A DNA stretch of 64,000 nucleotides from Chloroflexota bacterium. GTDB taxonomy: Bacteria > Chloroflexota > Chloroflexia > Thermomicrobiales > UBA6265. Each line of letters begins with the position of its first letter. Position 1 is the first letter of the stretch. The notes beneath the pieces were generated by a model that saw nothing but the letters and a program-made list of their open reading frames with translations, searched no databases and was not told where the DNA came from. Both the position numbers and the translations under genes were made by a program. The stretch lies in the NCBI GenBank assembly GCA_023389575.1, contig JAEWEG010000007.1, positions 5,858 to 69,857 on the forward strand. Reading direction: 5' to 3'. Positions 51,075 through 60,589 of this stretch are shown piece after piece.

Positions 51075-52316
51075 CTACGGCTGGTTGTAGTAGAAAACGT
51101 GGATATGGATCGTTTCCCCCGGCGCGACACCGTTGAGGAACGGGACGCCGTTTCCGTCCACGCCATCGACCCCGAACATCACGTAGGAATCGCGCACGGT
51201 TGGTTCGAAGCCGCCCAGGCTGAGTGGGACGTTGGTGGCCACGTACTCGACATGGTAGGTGCCGTCGTTGAGGCGGGACGCGTCCGAGAGGGGGATTCCG
51301 CCCTGGCCATCGCCGCCCCAGATGACGCCCGCGAACTCAGGGGCATCGAGCGGAACCGTGCATTCGGCGTACGGATCGGCGCTGGTGGTTGGATCGATGC
51401 CGTCCGGGCAGCCGCGCAGCGTGAAGTCGATCGTGCCGTAGGTCGCGCCCGGGGTATCGACTCCGCCGTTGGTGTTGTAATAGTAGAAGACCCAGACATG
51501 ACGCTCGTCCCCGCGAGCGAGCCGTATGACCGGGTAGCCGGACTGGCTCATGAAATCGGTGCCGGTCATGTGAAAGGCATCGCGCACACTGGGCTCGAAC
51601 CCGGCCAGGCCGACATGCTGGAACGCGGGAATCCCATCGAGAACGTAGGTGCCGTCGTTCTGGCGGGGCGCGGTGGACACCTTCGCGCCGCCCTCCATGT
51701 CCCAGATCAGGCGGGCATTTTCTGGCGCGTCGAGCGGCACGGTGCACTCGACGGTCGGGTCGGCCAATGCGGTGGGATCGACGCCCTCGGGGCAGCCGCG
51801 CAGGGTCAGCTCGAGGGTGGATGAGGATTCCTGGGAGAATCCGCCTTCGCCGTTCCAGTAGAAGACCACGATGTCGCGGGTTGTCCCACCAACCATGGTT
51901 ACCTTCGCGGTCCAGGGATCGGGCGGGATGGTGTCATCGCCGCCGATGATCTCGAAGTTATTGTGGGCGACGGGGTGGAACCCGAGCAGCGAGACTTCCG
52001 CGCCATCGGGCACGTTTTCCACCAGGTAGGCGCCGTTGTACTCGCGCTCGACATCGGTGGCGAGCATGATGTGGTTGCCCGTGCCATCAATATTCCAGAA
52101 CGCCTTGGCCTCGTCCGGCGCGTCGAGTGGGATGGTGCAGGAATCGAGACTGTTGGTATACGGGTTGATCGGGCCCTCGGGACACCCGCGGAACAGGACG
52201 CGGATCGAACCGGTGTCCTGGGCCGCCATCGTGGCGGGCGATATCGCCTGGAAGGCGCCGAGGACCATGACCATGGCCAGGAGTGGAGGGATGAGTTGCC
52301 GGATTCGAGCGTTCAT
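51075..52316 (-). CDS. secreted protein with three tandem repeats (RGCPEG type)
   Basis: A 413-residue exported protein. After the signal peptide (to about 31) there are three copies of a domain of about 125 residues. Each starts with a beta strand and RGCPEG/RGCPDG, then CTxPLDAPExAxxxW, and later GTYxxxxxPxxxxxxLxGFxP and a strand before the next copy. Two Cys per copy probably form a disulfide. This is probably an extracellular beta-sandwich adhesion or coat protein; I do not know the family. ATG at 52316 follows GAGGAG. Confidence 0.75.
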   Translation of the reverse strand: MNARIRQLIPPLLAMVMVLGAFQAISPATMAAQDTGSIRVLFRGCPEGPINPYTNSLDSCTIPLDAPDEAKAFWNIDGTGNHIMLATDVEREYNGAYLVENVPDGAEVSLLGFHPVAHNNFEIIGGDDTIPPDPWTAKVTMVGGTTRDIVVFYWNGEGGFSQESSSTLELTLRGCPEGVDPTALADPTVECTVPLDAPENARLIWDMEGGAKVSTAPRQNDGTYVLDGIPAFQHVGLAGFEPSVRDAFHMTGTDFMSQSGYPVIRLARGDERHVWVFYYYNTNGGVDTPGATYGTIDFTLRGCPDGIDPTTSADPYAECTVPLDAPEFAGVIWGGDGQGGIPLSDASRLNDGTYHVEYVATNVPLSLGGFEPTVRDSYVMFGVDGVDGNGVPFLNGVAPGETIHIHVFYYNQP

Positions 52317-52578
52317 GAAGGCACTCCTCTTGGGCTGATGTCTCGTGCTCCCATGGCGCTTCAGGTGATTTCCGGACATCAGGTGGTGGATCGCGACGTT
52401 GGAAGCGCTTTCGGAAGAACTGCTTCAACTCTAGAAAGCCTGGTTTGCTGAGACTAGCGTGAAAATACGGAATGCCGGCGTCTGAAATTGCGTATTCCCA
52501 GGGACGTCCCGGCGAGGTGTTGCGGGAAATGCGGAATTGGTGATCCCGCCCAGCCCCAAACGGATATCGCCGGAGCAA

Positions 52579-54858
52579 ATGGCTTCCCGCGGCCGAGCGG
52601 TTACCATGGACGTACGTGGCCGTGTGCCATTCGACGCGTGGGAGGACAGGCCTCCCCGGATTGTGGTGGGTGTCGTGAAACCCCTGATCGCACGCAACCT
52701 CCTGGGGCGGCTGAACGCGCGAACCCCGGACGACCTTCAACGCATAGCCTCCCTGTGGTTGGCGCCCCTGCCTGGCACCGACCGTGCGCGGCACGTCGGT
52801 CTGCTGTACAGGGTGATGACCGGTATCCGGCAGGCGCGGTCGATGTGGGACCGGCTGGATAACGACGGCAAGACGATCGTGCATTCACTTGCCGTGGGCG
52901 AGGCGGGATCACTCACGATCGAGGAGATCGCCGCGCGGACCGGGCTGCCCAACGACCGGACCCGCGCCGCGGCGATCCGGCTGTTCCAGGCGGGATTGCT
53001 GGCGCGGGAAGGCGATTCGCAGGAATTGCCGGTGGGGGTGCTGCCGCGCCTCTTCCTTCCACGCGAGATCGGCCAGGTGTTCCGCCGAGTGCAGGACGAA
53101 CTCGACTCCGGCGACATGAGCCGGAGCGCGCTGCGTGTCCTGCTGGAGACGATGGATGACGCCGAGCTGGAGGAGGCGGCGACGATCTGGGGGCTTTCGG
53201 TGATTCCGGGGCAACGGCGCCGGTCGGACCTGGTTGCGCAGATCGTCCGCCAGGTCGCCAACCCGGGTCGGATGGAGCAGATCGTCAAGGACCGGGGTGC
53301 GGTGGCGCGGGCGATCTGGACCGTGCTCTTCCGGAATGGCGGCGACGCGATGCCCCTGGAGGACGTGCTCGACGAAGCGGGTTACGGTTGGCCGGAACCC
53401 GCCAGCAAGGACTACGTGCGAAACACGGCGAGGATCGAGGGGGCGCTGGCCGAGCTTGAAGGGGCCCTGCTGGTGTTGCACACCTACCGGCGGGATGGCA
53501 CGCGCTGGTTGTTCGTGCCGCGCGAGGTGATCAACCCGGGAGAGATCGCGGCAACCCTGCCCCTGCAACCGTTGCAGCCCCTGGCCGCCGACAAGGCGCC
53601 GGAATCGGAGACGCCGGTTCCGGGTATGTTGGCATGGGACCTGCTGACCCTGGTTCGAGAACTGTCGGAACACGGGGCTCCGGTGTGGATACCGGGCGAG
53701 CCGCTCTCCCGGCCATGGCAACGGCGGCTGAACAGCCGGTTGTGGGCGGCGGGCGACGAGGTGCCGCCGGCGGGCTATATCGGCTTCCTGCTCTACCTTG
53801 GCGTGGCGGTGGGCGTGCTGGCGCCATCCGACCAGCCACTGCCCAGTGGGACGGACAAGCGAGCGATCCGCCCGATCGCCGCGCCAGGTGTACGGGAGTG
53901 GGCGCGGCTGGGCTTCGATGTCCAGATGGAGCGGCTGAAGGACGCCTGGCTTTCGAGCGATGCCTGGATAGAAGGGCGCGAGCGGGACGAAGTGGACGTG
54001 TGGGGAGCCGACTGGCGTGGCTTCCGCAGGCGCTTGCTGGAGGCCGTGTCCCGGCTGGACCCGTCGCAGTGGCTGCGCGTGAGCGACCTCGCGCGATGGC
54101 TGGCGGACCGGGAACCGGCGATGGTTGGGACCACGTTCACGGCCGCGTCCGCGCGAGCAACGCCGCCCGGCGAAGACGAACGGGTAGCGGCCACCTCGCT
54201 GGTGATCGAGATCGAACTGGAGACCGCGTTCGCCTGGTTTGGACTGGTGCGGGTGGGAACGGTTCCGCGCGAGGGTACGGCGCTGCGGCCCGTGGAGCCA
54301 GTGGATGGACCAGATGAGGCCGCGGCGGCGGGACCGTCGCTGGAGATCAGCGAGTCGGGTCTCGTAACCGTGTTGCGGCCCACGCCCCTTCACGTGTGGT
54401 CGCTTTCCGCGTTCGCCGACCTGGAATCGCTGCGCCCTGTTCCCGCGTACCAGTTGCGGCCGGGATCGGTGGGTCGGGCGTTGGGCGCGCAATTCGACCT
54501 GGGCCAGATCACGCGCTACCTGGAGGCGCAATCCGGAGGGCCGTTACCGGAAGTGCTCCAGGCCAGCCTCCGCGAGTGGACTGTTGGCTACAGGAGGGTG
54601 CGGATGCGGCGGTCGGTGGTGCTCCGGCCAGACAGCGACGCGCACATGGCCGACCTGACCGACGCATTGGTGGGCGCGGGGTTCGAGGTGCTGGAGCAGC
54701 GGGCGCCGGATGGCGGGCTGATGGTGCTGTACCCGGCCGGGGCCGACAGCCATCGGCAACCGGACGATGAGCTGTTCTCGGTCCTGCGGGCGCACGGGTT
54801 CGTGGGTCAATGGGGAGCCGGTCGGCGGCAGCGACGCCGGGGAGACGGCGGTCGATAG
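52579..54858 (+). CDS. helicase-associated (XPB N-terminal / Helicase_C_3-like) protein
   Basis: A 759-residue cytosolic protein without a helicase ATP site. The first 300 residues hold winged-helix parts (SLTIEEIAARTGLPNDRTRAAAIRLFQAGLL). The end (about 600-740) matches the Helicase_C_3 domain: ISESGLVTVLRPTPLHVWSLSAFADLE, QLRPGSVGRALG and VVLRPDSDAHMADL. In other bacteria a similar protein stands next to an XPB-type helicase; here no helicase is adjacent. I chose the ATG at 52579, which follows GGAG. Likely a DNA repair or recombination factor (inference). Confidence 0.8.
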   Translation: MASRGRAVTMDVRGRVPFDAWEDRPPRIVVGVVKPLIARNLLGRLNARTPDDLQRIASLWLAPLPGTDRARHVGLLYRVMTGIRQARSMWDRLDNDGKTIVHSLAVGEAGSLTIEEIAARTGLPNDRTRAAAIRLFQAGLLAREGDSQELPVGVLPRLFLPREIGQVFRRVQDELDSGDMSRSALRVLLETMDDAELEEAATIWGLSVIPGQRRRSDLVAQIVRQVANPGRMEQIVKDRGAVARAIWTVLFRNGGDAMPLEDVLDEAGYGWPEPASKDYVRNTARIEGALAELEGALLVLHTYRRDGTRWLFVPREVINPGEIAATLPLQPLQPLAADKAPESETPVPGMLAWDLLTLVRELSEHGAPVWIPGEPLSRPWQRRLNSRLWAAGDEVPPAGYIGFLLYLGVAVGVLAPSDQPLPSGTDKRAIRPIAAPGVREWARLGFDVQMERLKDAWLSSDAWIEGRERDEVDVWGADWRGFRRRLLEAVSRLDPSQWLRVSDLARWLADREPAMVGTTFTAASARATPPGEDERVAATSLVIEIELETAFAWFGLVRVGTVPREGTALRPVEPVDGPDEAAAAGPSLEISESGLVTVLRPTPLHVWSLSAFADLESLRPVPAYQLRPGSVGRALGAQFDLGQITRYLEAQSGGPLPEVLQASLREWTVGYRRVRMRRSVVLRPDSDAHMADLTDALVGAGFEVLEQRAPDGGLMVLYPAGADSHRQPDDELFSVLRAHGFVGQWGAGRRQRRRGDGGR

Positions 54859-55003
54859 ACCGCGCTCGCCTCGTGGCGACCAGCGCCGGTGGGACGCCCA
54901 TCCGTGACTTTCCTTTCGATACATATACCCGCGGCGCGACGCCAGGGTCACATTCGATTCGTGACTCCCGGAAAGTCCGGGCCAGAAGTGGCGAGGATGG
55001 CGG

Positions 55004-55009
55004 TATACT
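55004..55009 (+). promoter_or_regulatory. TATACT -10 element upstream of gltX
   Basis: TATACT lies 108 bases upstream of the gltX start. A -35 is not recognisable. A small hairpin (CCCGGA...TCCGGG at 54967-54981) lies before it. I see no T-box features. Confidence 0.35.
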
Positions 55010-55116
55010 CGGGTGTTGTCGCACCCCGCCCGATGGCTCGCGACGTTCCTCCCCATGCGATCCCGGCGAGGTCGAACCTTTCCCTCGCGCGCTGGTACTC
55101 CCAAGGATTCCCACTC

Positions 55117-56655
55117 ATGTCAGACATCGACACTCCCGCCCTGCCCGCTGGCCTCGACGAGGTGCGGGTTCGTTTCGCGCCGAGCCCGACCGGATCCCTG
55201 CACATCGGCGGGGCGCGCCTGGTGATGTACAACGTGCTGTTCGCGCACGGTCAGGCGAAGCGAGCCGGCCGGAAGGGCACGGTCATCCTGCGGATCGAGG
55301 ACACGGACCAGAAACGGTACGTGGAAGGTTCGGCCGAGGGGCTGATGGAAGGCCTCAAGTGGCTTGGGCTCGAGTGGGACGAGGGGCCGGACATCGGTGG
55401 GCCGTACGCCCCCTACGTGCAGAGCGAGCGCCAGCATCATTACCGCGAGGCCGCCGAGCAGTTGATCGCGGGTGGGCATGCCTACCGGTGTTTCTGCACG
55501 CCGGAGCGCCTGCAGCAGGTGCGGGACGCCCAGGTGGCGAAGAACCTACCCCCGGGTTACGACCGCCACTGCCGCTCGCTGAACGCGGATGAGGTTCAGG
55601 CCAGGCTGGACGCGGGTGAATCGTACGTGGTGCGCATCGCGTTCCCCCGCGACGGCGAGACGCGGTTCATCGACCTGCTCCGAGGCGAGATCACCTTCCA
55701 GAACAGCACGATCGAGGATCTGGTGCTGTTGAAGTCGGATGGGTATCCGACCTATCACTTGGCGGTGGTGGTGGATGACCACGAGATGGACATCACGCAT
55801 GTGACACGCGGGCCGGAGTGGATTCCGACCGCGCCGATCCACGTACAGCTCTACAAGGCCCTCGGATACGAGGCGCCTATTTTCGCCCACATGCCGCTGA
55901 TCCTGTCGCCCGAGGGTGGGAAGCTCTCCAAGCGCGACGGCAGCGCCGCGCTCGCCGACTTCCGGGAGCGAGGCTACCTGCCGGAGGCACTGCTCAACTA
56001 CCTCGCGATCCTGGGATGGAGCCTGGACGGCAAGACCGAGTTCTTCACGATGGAGGACCTGCTGGAGCACTTCACCATCGAGCGGGTGAGCGCCGCCCCC
56101 AGCACCTTCGACCGCGACAAGCTCGACTGGTTGAACCAGCAGTGGATCAATCACCACATTTCGGTGGAGAGCCTGGCGACCCGCGTGCTGCCGTTCCTGA
56201 TCGCGGCCGGAACCGTCGAGGACGGTCCGCTGGACGAAACGCACCCGCGGTTTGGCGAAGTGCTGGTGGCCTCTGGGCTGCTCAAGGACCGCATTCGCCA
56301 CCTGACCGAGGCGCCCGACCTGATGCGCTACTTCCTGGTGGATGAACTTGACCCCTACGATCCGGCGTTGCTGATTCCGAAGAAAATGGAAACCAGCCAG
56401 GTGGCGCCGATGCTGGAAGCCGTGCGGGCGGCCCTGCCGGATATCGACCTGTCGAACCACGACGCCACGGAGGCGCGATTCCGCGCGCTGGCGGACGAGC
56501 TTGGCGTGAAGGCCGGGCAGTTGTTCATGCCAATCCGGGTGGCGGCGACCGGACGTACCCAGTCGCCAGGATTGTTTGACACCCTGGCCGCGATTGGCGA
56601 GGATCGGGTGACGAGGAGGCTCGACGCCGCGATCGCCAGCCTGAAGGACGCCTGA
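55117..56655 (+). CDS. gltX: glutamyl-tRNA synthetase
   Basis: A 512-residue class I tRNA synthetase that charges glutamate to tRNA-Glu (and possibly tRNA-Gln). The HIGH motif is PSPTGSLHIGGAR near residue 17, the KMSKS motif is KLSKRDG near residue 270, and the C-terminal anticodon-binding part ends near GRTQSPGLFDTLAAIG. I chose the ATG at 55117, after AAGGA, in preference to a long in-frame lead. A histidine phosphatase gene follows 59 bases on. Confidence 0.95.
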   Translation: MSDIDTPALPAGLDEVRVRFAPSPTGSLHIGGARLVMYNVLFAHGQAKRAGRKGTVILRIEDTDQKRYVEGSAEGLMEGLKWLGLEWDEGPDIGGPYAPYVQSERQHHYREAAEQLIAGGHAYRCFCTPERLQQVRDAQVAKNLPPGYDRHCRSLNADEVQARLDAGESYVVRIAFPRDGETRFIDLLRGEITFQNSTIEDLVLLKSDGYPTYHLAVVVDDHEMDITHVTRGPEWIPTAPIHVQLYKALGYEAPIFAHMPLILSPEGGKLSKRDGSAALADFRERGYLPEALLNYLAILGWSLDGKTEFFTMEDLLEHFTIERVSAAPSTFDRDKLDWLNQQWINHHISVESLATRVLPFLIAAGTVEDGPLDETHPRFGEVLVASGLLKDRIRHLTEAPDLMRYFLVDELDPYDPALLIPKKMETSQVAPMLEAVRAALPDIDLSNHDATEARFRALADELGVKAGQLFMPIRVAATGRTQSPGLFDTLAAIGEDRVTRRLDAAIASLKDA

Positions 56656-56714
56656 TCTTTCCTCCGGGACCCAGCCTTGCATGCTCGTTTGCAGTCACAT
56701 CGAAGGAATGACTC

Positions 56715-57329
56715 TTGTCCCTGGAACACACCACGACGATTGGCCTCGTTCGCCATGGCGAAACCGAGTGGAACCTGAACCGGCGCTATCAGGGGTGGGA
56801 GGATATTCCGCTCAACGAGACTGGTGAGGAGCAGGCCCGGCTCGTGGCGCGGGCCATCGCCCAGGAACCGCGATGGGACGCGATCTACAGCAGCCCACTC
56901 TCGCGGGCGTTGAGCACCGCGCGGGCGATCGCCGAGCTTACGGGGTTCGACAGGATCGTGGAGGACCCCGATCTTCGCGAGCGGTTCTATGGAGAGGCCG
57001 AGGGACTCACCGCCGATGAGCGGGAAGCGAAATGGCCGGGTCTCCTGACCTGGCCGGGCCTGGAGCGGCAGGATGTGATGACTCGGCGGGCGATGGCGGC
57101 GCTGGAGCGTGTGGCCGAGCGACATGTCGGTGGCCGGGCGTTGGTGGTGGCGCATGGTGGCTTGATCAACGCCGTGCTCCACGAGGTTTCCGGCGGCGAG
57201 GTCGGAACCGGGATCACGATCATTCTCAACACCGCGCGGACGACACTGGTGCGCAACGGCGCGGGCTGGGAGATCGAGATGGTGACGGACGCGAGCCACT
57301 TGGAGCTTGCCGGAGCGCTGGACCGCTGA
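56715..57329 (+). CDS. histidine phosphatase family protein
   Basis: A 204-residue enzyme of the phosphoglycerate mutase-like group: LVRHGETEWNLNRRYQGW near the start (catalytic His), SSPLSRALSTARAIA, and VVAHGGLINAVL near residue 145 (second His). Likely a cofactor-dependent phosphatase such as those for alpha-ribazole phosphate or phosphoglycerate. The start is TTG with AAGGA upstream. It probably shares a transcript with gltX. Confidence 0.88.
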   Translation: MSLEHTTTIGLVRHGETEWNLNRRYQGWEDIPLNETGEEQARLVARAIAQEPRWDAIYSSPLSRALSTARAIAELTGFDRIVEDPDLRERFYGEAEGLTADEREAKWPGLLTWPGLERQDVMTRRAMAALERVAERHVGGRALVVAHGGLINAVLHEVSGGEVGTGITIILNTARTTLVRNGAGWEIEMVTDASHLELAGALDR

Positions 57330-57419
57330 TCCATTCGCACAGTGAATGAGCCAACAATCCGCTGACCCTCCCAAGTTCGACGCCAGACATAAGGAAGCAA
57401 AGCGAATTGCTGGCTTGAA

Positions 57420-57460
57420 AAGGCCCCCGTTTCCTGGTTGGGAAACGAGGGCCTTCTTCG
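57420..57460. terminator. intrinsic terminator between convergent genes
   Basis: The stem 57420-57434 with 57441-57455 (one C-A mismatch, inner arms CGTTTCC/GGAAACG) is followed by TTCTTCGTT on the plus strand and preceded by AAAA-type bases that serve the minus strand. It ends the histidine phosphatase and the ABC permease units. Confidence 0.75.
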
Positions 57461-57473
57461 TTACAGGCATGAA

Positions 57474-58274
57474 TCAGGCGTAGATGTCGCGCCGGTTGAA
57501 CATGACCACGGCGACGGCGGTGAGCAGCAGGGCGGTCGCGAGGAGCACGATCGCGCCCGGCCACCAGAGCCCCTCGATGATGGCGTTTCCGTAGTAGTGG
57601 TAGGCGCTGATGTAGCGGAGTCCGGAGATGTCCGGCGCCAGTTTGGATATGACGTTGGCCAGGAACATGAGGAACACCGTCGCGGCTGGGGCGGCGATGG
57701 CGATCGAGCGTTGCCGGGTGATGGAGGAGATCGCCAGGGCAAGCGCGCCGAAGGCGATGGCGAGGGGCCAGAGCGCGATCGCCGCGCGATAGGCCTGGCG
57801 GGCGTTGAGGTCGAGGTCGAGGACGGATGCCATGATCCACAGCACCGTTCCGATGACGGCGACCAGCACGAGCAGGTAGGTGGCGACCATGAACGCGGAC
57901 CCGACGATGAGGTTCCAGCGCGGTATCGGGTTGCCGAGCAGCACATCGAGCCGTCCTCGTTCCTCGGCCCCCGCCACCACCCACGAGAGGGCGATGATGC
58001 CATAAAAGGGCAGGAGGATGGGGAGAATGACGCCGAACAGCTCGCTGGAGAGGAAGGAGGCGAGTTGGGTGAAGTCGTTGATGTTGAAGGCGGCGCGGAG
58101 GTTCTCCGGCACCAGCGAGATGTCGATCACGTCCTTCACACTAGGGTAAATGGCGACGATGAGGCCGCAGTAGATCGTGACGCCGATCGCCCAGAACAGC
58201 GTCGTCTTCCAGTTCGCCGCGAACTGGAACCGGGTGTAGGTGACCAGGGTGGACGGTGGCCCTTTCGCGCTCAT
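57474..58274 (-). CDS. ABC-2 type transporter permease
   Basis: A 266-residue membrane protein with six hydrophobic segments (for example LLPFYGIIALSWVVAG and VATYLLVLVAVIGTVLWIMA) and the ABC2_membrane_5-like EERGRLDVLLGNPIPRWNLI loop. It starts at the A shared with the stop of the ATPase gene, so it is the channel of that exporter. Substrate unknown; it could be a drug or lipid. Confidence 0.85.
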   Translation of the reverse strand: MSAKGPPSTLVTYTRFQFAANWKTTLFWAIGVTIYCGLIVAIYPSVKDVIDISLVPENLRAAFNINDFTQLASFLSSELFGVILPILLPFYGIIALSWVVAGAEERGRLDVLLGNPIPRWNLIVGSAFMVATYLLVLVAVIGTVLWIMASVLDLDLNARQAYRAAIALWPLAIAFGALALAISSITRQRSIAIAAPAATVFLMFLANVISKLAPDISGLRYISAYHYYGNAIIEGLWWPGAIVLLATALLLTAVAVVMFNRRDIYA

Positions 58275-59191
58275 CAGGCATCCTCCCCATAGTAGGTGAG
58301 GAAGATTTCCTCCAAGGGCGGCCGCTCGGCGTCGAAGGTGACGATCGGGTGCTGGGCGGCAAGCTGGATGACGCCGTTCATGGCGCCACCGGCGGCGGTG
58401 AAGGTGAGCGTGGTGCTGGCGAGTTCGATCCGATCCACGCCTTCGATTTGCTGGAGGCGCTCGATGAGGTCGGATGGAGGGGGTGACGCGAAGACGATGC
58501 GGACATAGCGGAAGGCGCGTCCGGTGAGATCGTGCGGATCCTCCACGGCGACGAGTTGTCCTTCGCGGATGATGCCGACACGATCCGCGATCTGCTCCAC
58601 CTCGGAGAGGATGTGGGAGGAGAAGAAGACGGTCTGACCCTGGTCGCGGGCTTCCTGAAGGATGGTGAGGAAGGTTTCCTGCACGAGTGGATCGAGGCCG
58701 CCGGTCGGTTCGTCGAGGATGATGAGGTCGGGCCGGTGGAAGAGGGCCTGGATGATGCCGATCTTCTGCTTGTTGCCGCGGGAGAGGCGGCGCATCGGGG
58801 TGTCCAGGTTGGCATCGAGCCGATCGGCGAGTTCGTGGGCGAAGTCGAGGCTGGGCTGGCCCGAGCCACGCAGATTCGCGTAGAAGCCGAGCAGTTCACG
58901 GGCGGTCATGCGGTCTTCGAGGCTGAATTCGCTGGGCAGGTTGCCGATGCGCCGGTGGATTTCGACCTGCTGGGCGCGGATGTCGAGTCCGAGGACGCGG
59001 GCCGTTCCGGAGGCGGGGCGGAGGAAACCGAGCAATGTCCGGAGTGTGGTGGACTTGCCGGCGCCGTTTGGGCCGAGAAAGCCGAAGATTTCGCCCCGCT
59101 TGACCGTGAGGTTCACATCGCGGATGCCACGGTTCGAGCCGTAGGTCTTGGTGAGACCGATCGTTTCAATGGCTGGGGTGGGATTCGTCAC
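58274..59191 (-). CDS. ABC transporter ATP-binding protein (ABC-2 exporter type)
   Basis: A 305-residue ATPase: Walker A GPNGAGKSTTLRT, a signature in which SRGNKQ replaces SGGQ (typical of DrrA/CcmA-type exporters), Walker B IILDEPTGGLDP, H-loop FFSSHIL. The DUF4162-like C-terminal part follows. The start is GTG at 59191, one base after the stop of the DUF2171 gene; a longer frame upstream is antisense-like filler. The permease is fused by overlap. Confidence 0.9.
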   Translation of the reverse strand: MTNPTPAIETIGLTKTYGSNRGIRDVNLTVKRGEIFGFLGPNGAGKSTTLRTLLGFLRPASGTARVLGLDIRAQQVEIHRRIGNLPSEFSLEDRMTARELLGFYANLRGSGQPSLDFAHELADRLDANLDTPMRRLSRGNKQKIGIIQALFHRPDLIILDEPTGGLDPLVQETFLTILQEARDQGQTVFFSSHILSEVEQIADRVGIIREGQLVAVEDPHDLTGRAFRYVRIVFASPPPSDLIERLQQIEGVDRIELASTTLTFTAAGGAMNGVIQLAAQHPIVTFDAERPPLEEIFLTYYGEDA

Positions 59192-59192
59192 G

Positions 59193-59468
59193 TCAATGGG
59201 ACGGGTGCTCGTTGTCGAGGAGATGATGGGCGGTTTCCTGTTCGTCGACCTGGGAGGCGGAATCGGCGTTGATGGACACCCGCAGCACGCCGCCCTCGAA
59301 GCCGGTGATGGCGTGGACGGGAACGTTGAGATCGGTGTGTTCACCTTCGCGGCCGACGAGGATGTAGTGTGGGTGCACTTCGTGAACCTCCCCGAGGGGT
59401 TGCCCGTTGTAGCCGGCGACAGGTGTTCCAACGGGGATGCTGGCGGTATTGTGGGGGTCAAAGGTCAT
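59193..59468 (-). CDS. DUF2171/PRC-like small protein, first gene of an ABC exporter unit
   Basis: A 91-residue protein with the barrel pattern IPVGTPVAGYNGQPLGEVHEVHPHYILVGRE and a His/Glu-rich end. It stops two bases before the GTG of the ABC ATPase, which implies translational coupling. The family has no established role; here it may regulate or stabilise the exporter. It faces the LLM oxidoreductase gene across a short divergent region. Confidence 0.75.
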   Translation of the reverse strand: MTFDPHNTASIPVGTPVAGYNGQPLGEVHEVHPHYILVGREGEHTDLNVPVHAITGFEGGVLRVSINADSASQVDEQETAHHLLDNEHPSH

Positions 59469-59611
59469 GGATATGCCCTTTCTGGCTGGCGCGACCGATC
59501 GCTAAGGGAGAGCGTACCACTCGCTCAACCCCTCGCGAGGTTGAGAAGCTCCGCTGGCGTGGTCGCCGCCCAGGACAAGGAGTGGTCGCACTCGCGCGGA
59601 AGGATCAGATC

Positions 59612-60577
59612 ATGGCGATGAAGTTTGGACTGTTCGTGCCACAGGGTTGGAAGATGGACCTGGTCGGGATCGATGACCCGATCGCCCAGTACGAAGCGAT
59701 GACCGCGGTGGCGAAGGAAGCCGACAAGGGCCCGTGGGACTCGGTGTGGGTGTATGACCACTTCCACACGGTGCCGAAGCCGACGATGGAGACGACGTTT
59801 GAATGCTGGACGGTGTCCGCGACGCTGGCTCGCGATACCGAGCGGGTACGGATCGGGCAGATGGTGGGCTGCAACGGCTATCGCAACCCTGCCCTGTACG
59901 CCAAGATCGCTTCGACCGTGGATGTGGCGAGTCATGGCCGGTTGAACGCCGGGATCGGAGCCGGTTGGTACGAGCACGAGTGGCGAGCCTACGGATATGG
60001 CTTCCCCGAGGTGCCGGAGCGGATGGGGATGTTTCGGGAGGCGGTCCAGATCATTCACAGGATGTGGACGGAAGACCGGCCGACGTTCAATGGGAAGCGG
60101 TACTCGATCGATGGGCCCATCAACGAGCCGAAGAGCGCCGTTCCGGGCCAGAAGGTGCAGATGTGGATCGGCGGCGGCGGTGAGAAGGTGACGCTCAAGC
60201 TGGTGGCGCAATACGCGGATGCCTGCAACGTAGGGCGCGATCCAGAAGTGTGCCGCCACAAGCTCGAGGTGCTGAAACGGCATTGTGATGACGTGGGCCG
60301 GGACTACGGCGAGATCATCAGGTCCGCCGAGGCGGACGTGTTCCTCCTGCGCGACGGTGAGGACCCGGAGGCGGCGACCGCGCACGTCCGGGGCGGCCAG
60401 TCGTTCGCGGAGTTCGCCAACGGCAAGGTGGTGGGAACGCCGGAGCAGGTTCGGGCGCACATGGCGGCGCTGGGCGATGCCGGGATCGATTACGTGATCG
60501 TGTACATGAAGAACCTGGCCCACGACCGGGAGCCGATCGGACGGTTCGCGGAGGAGATCATCCCAGCATTCGCGTAG
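59612..60577 (+). CDS. LLM class (luciferase-like) F420-dependent oxidoreductase
   Basis: A 321-residue TIM-barrel enzyme of the bacterial luciferase superfamily: KFGLFVPQGW at the start, DSVWVYDHF, ASHGRLNAGIGAGWYEHEW, GQKVQMWIGGGGEKVTLKLVA, and a final AALGDAGIDYVIVYM. Members use F420 or FMN. It is placed in the TIGR03560-like group by eye. ATG at 59612 follows GGAAGGAT. No F420 biosynthesis gene is in the window. Confidence 0.88.
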   Translation: MAMKFGLFVPQGWKMDLVGIDDPIAQYEAMTAVAKEADKGPWDSVWVYDHFHTVPKPTMETTFECWTVSATLARDTERVRIGQMVGCNGYRNPALYAKIASTVDVASHGRLNAGIGAGWYEHEWRAYGYGFPEVPERMGMFREAVQIIHRMWTEDRPTFNGKRYSIDGPINEPKSAVPGQKVQMWIGGGGEKVTLKLVAQYADACNVGRDPEVCRHKLEVLKRHCDDVGRDYGEIIRSAEADVFLLRDGEDPEAATAHVRGGQSFAEFANGKVVGTPEQVRAHMAALGDAGIDYVIVYMKNLAHDREPIGRFAEEIIPAFA

Positions 60578-60589
60578 CGCCGGCCAAGA

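Noticed and set aside
52909..54531. 540-residue minus-strand frame antisense to the helicase-associated gene
   Set aside because: Arg/His/Pro-rich shadow; no ribosome site or domain.
54859..55116. T-box leader of gltX
   Set aside because: No conserved T-box sequence or long stem; only a 6-bp hairpin and a -10-like box.
54889..55116. N-terminal extension of 76 residues on glutamyl-tRNA synthetase
   Set aside because: The extension has no similarity to the family and a good ribosome site precedes the internal ATG at 55117.
55546..56682. 378-residue minus-strand frame antisense to gltX
   Set aside because: gltX is unambiguous; the antisense frame has no motif.
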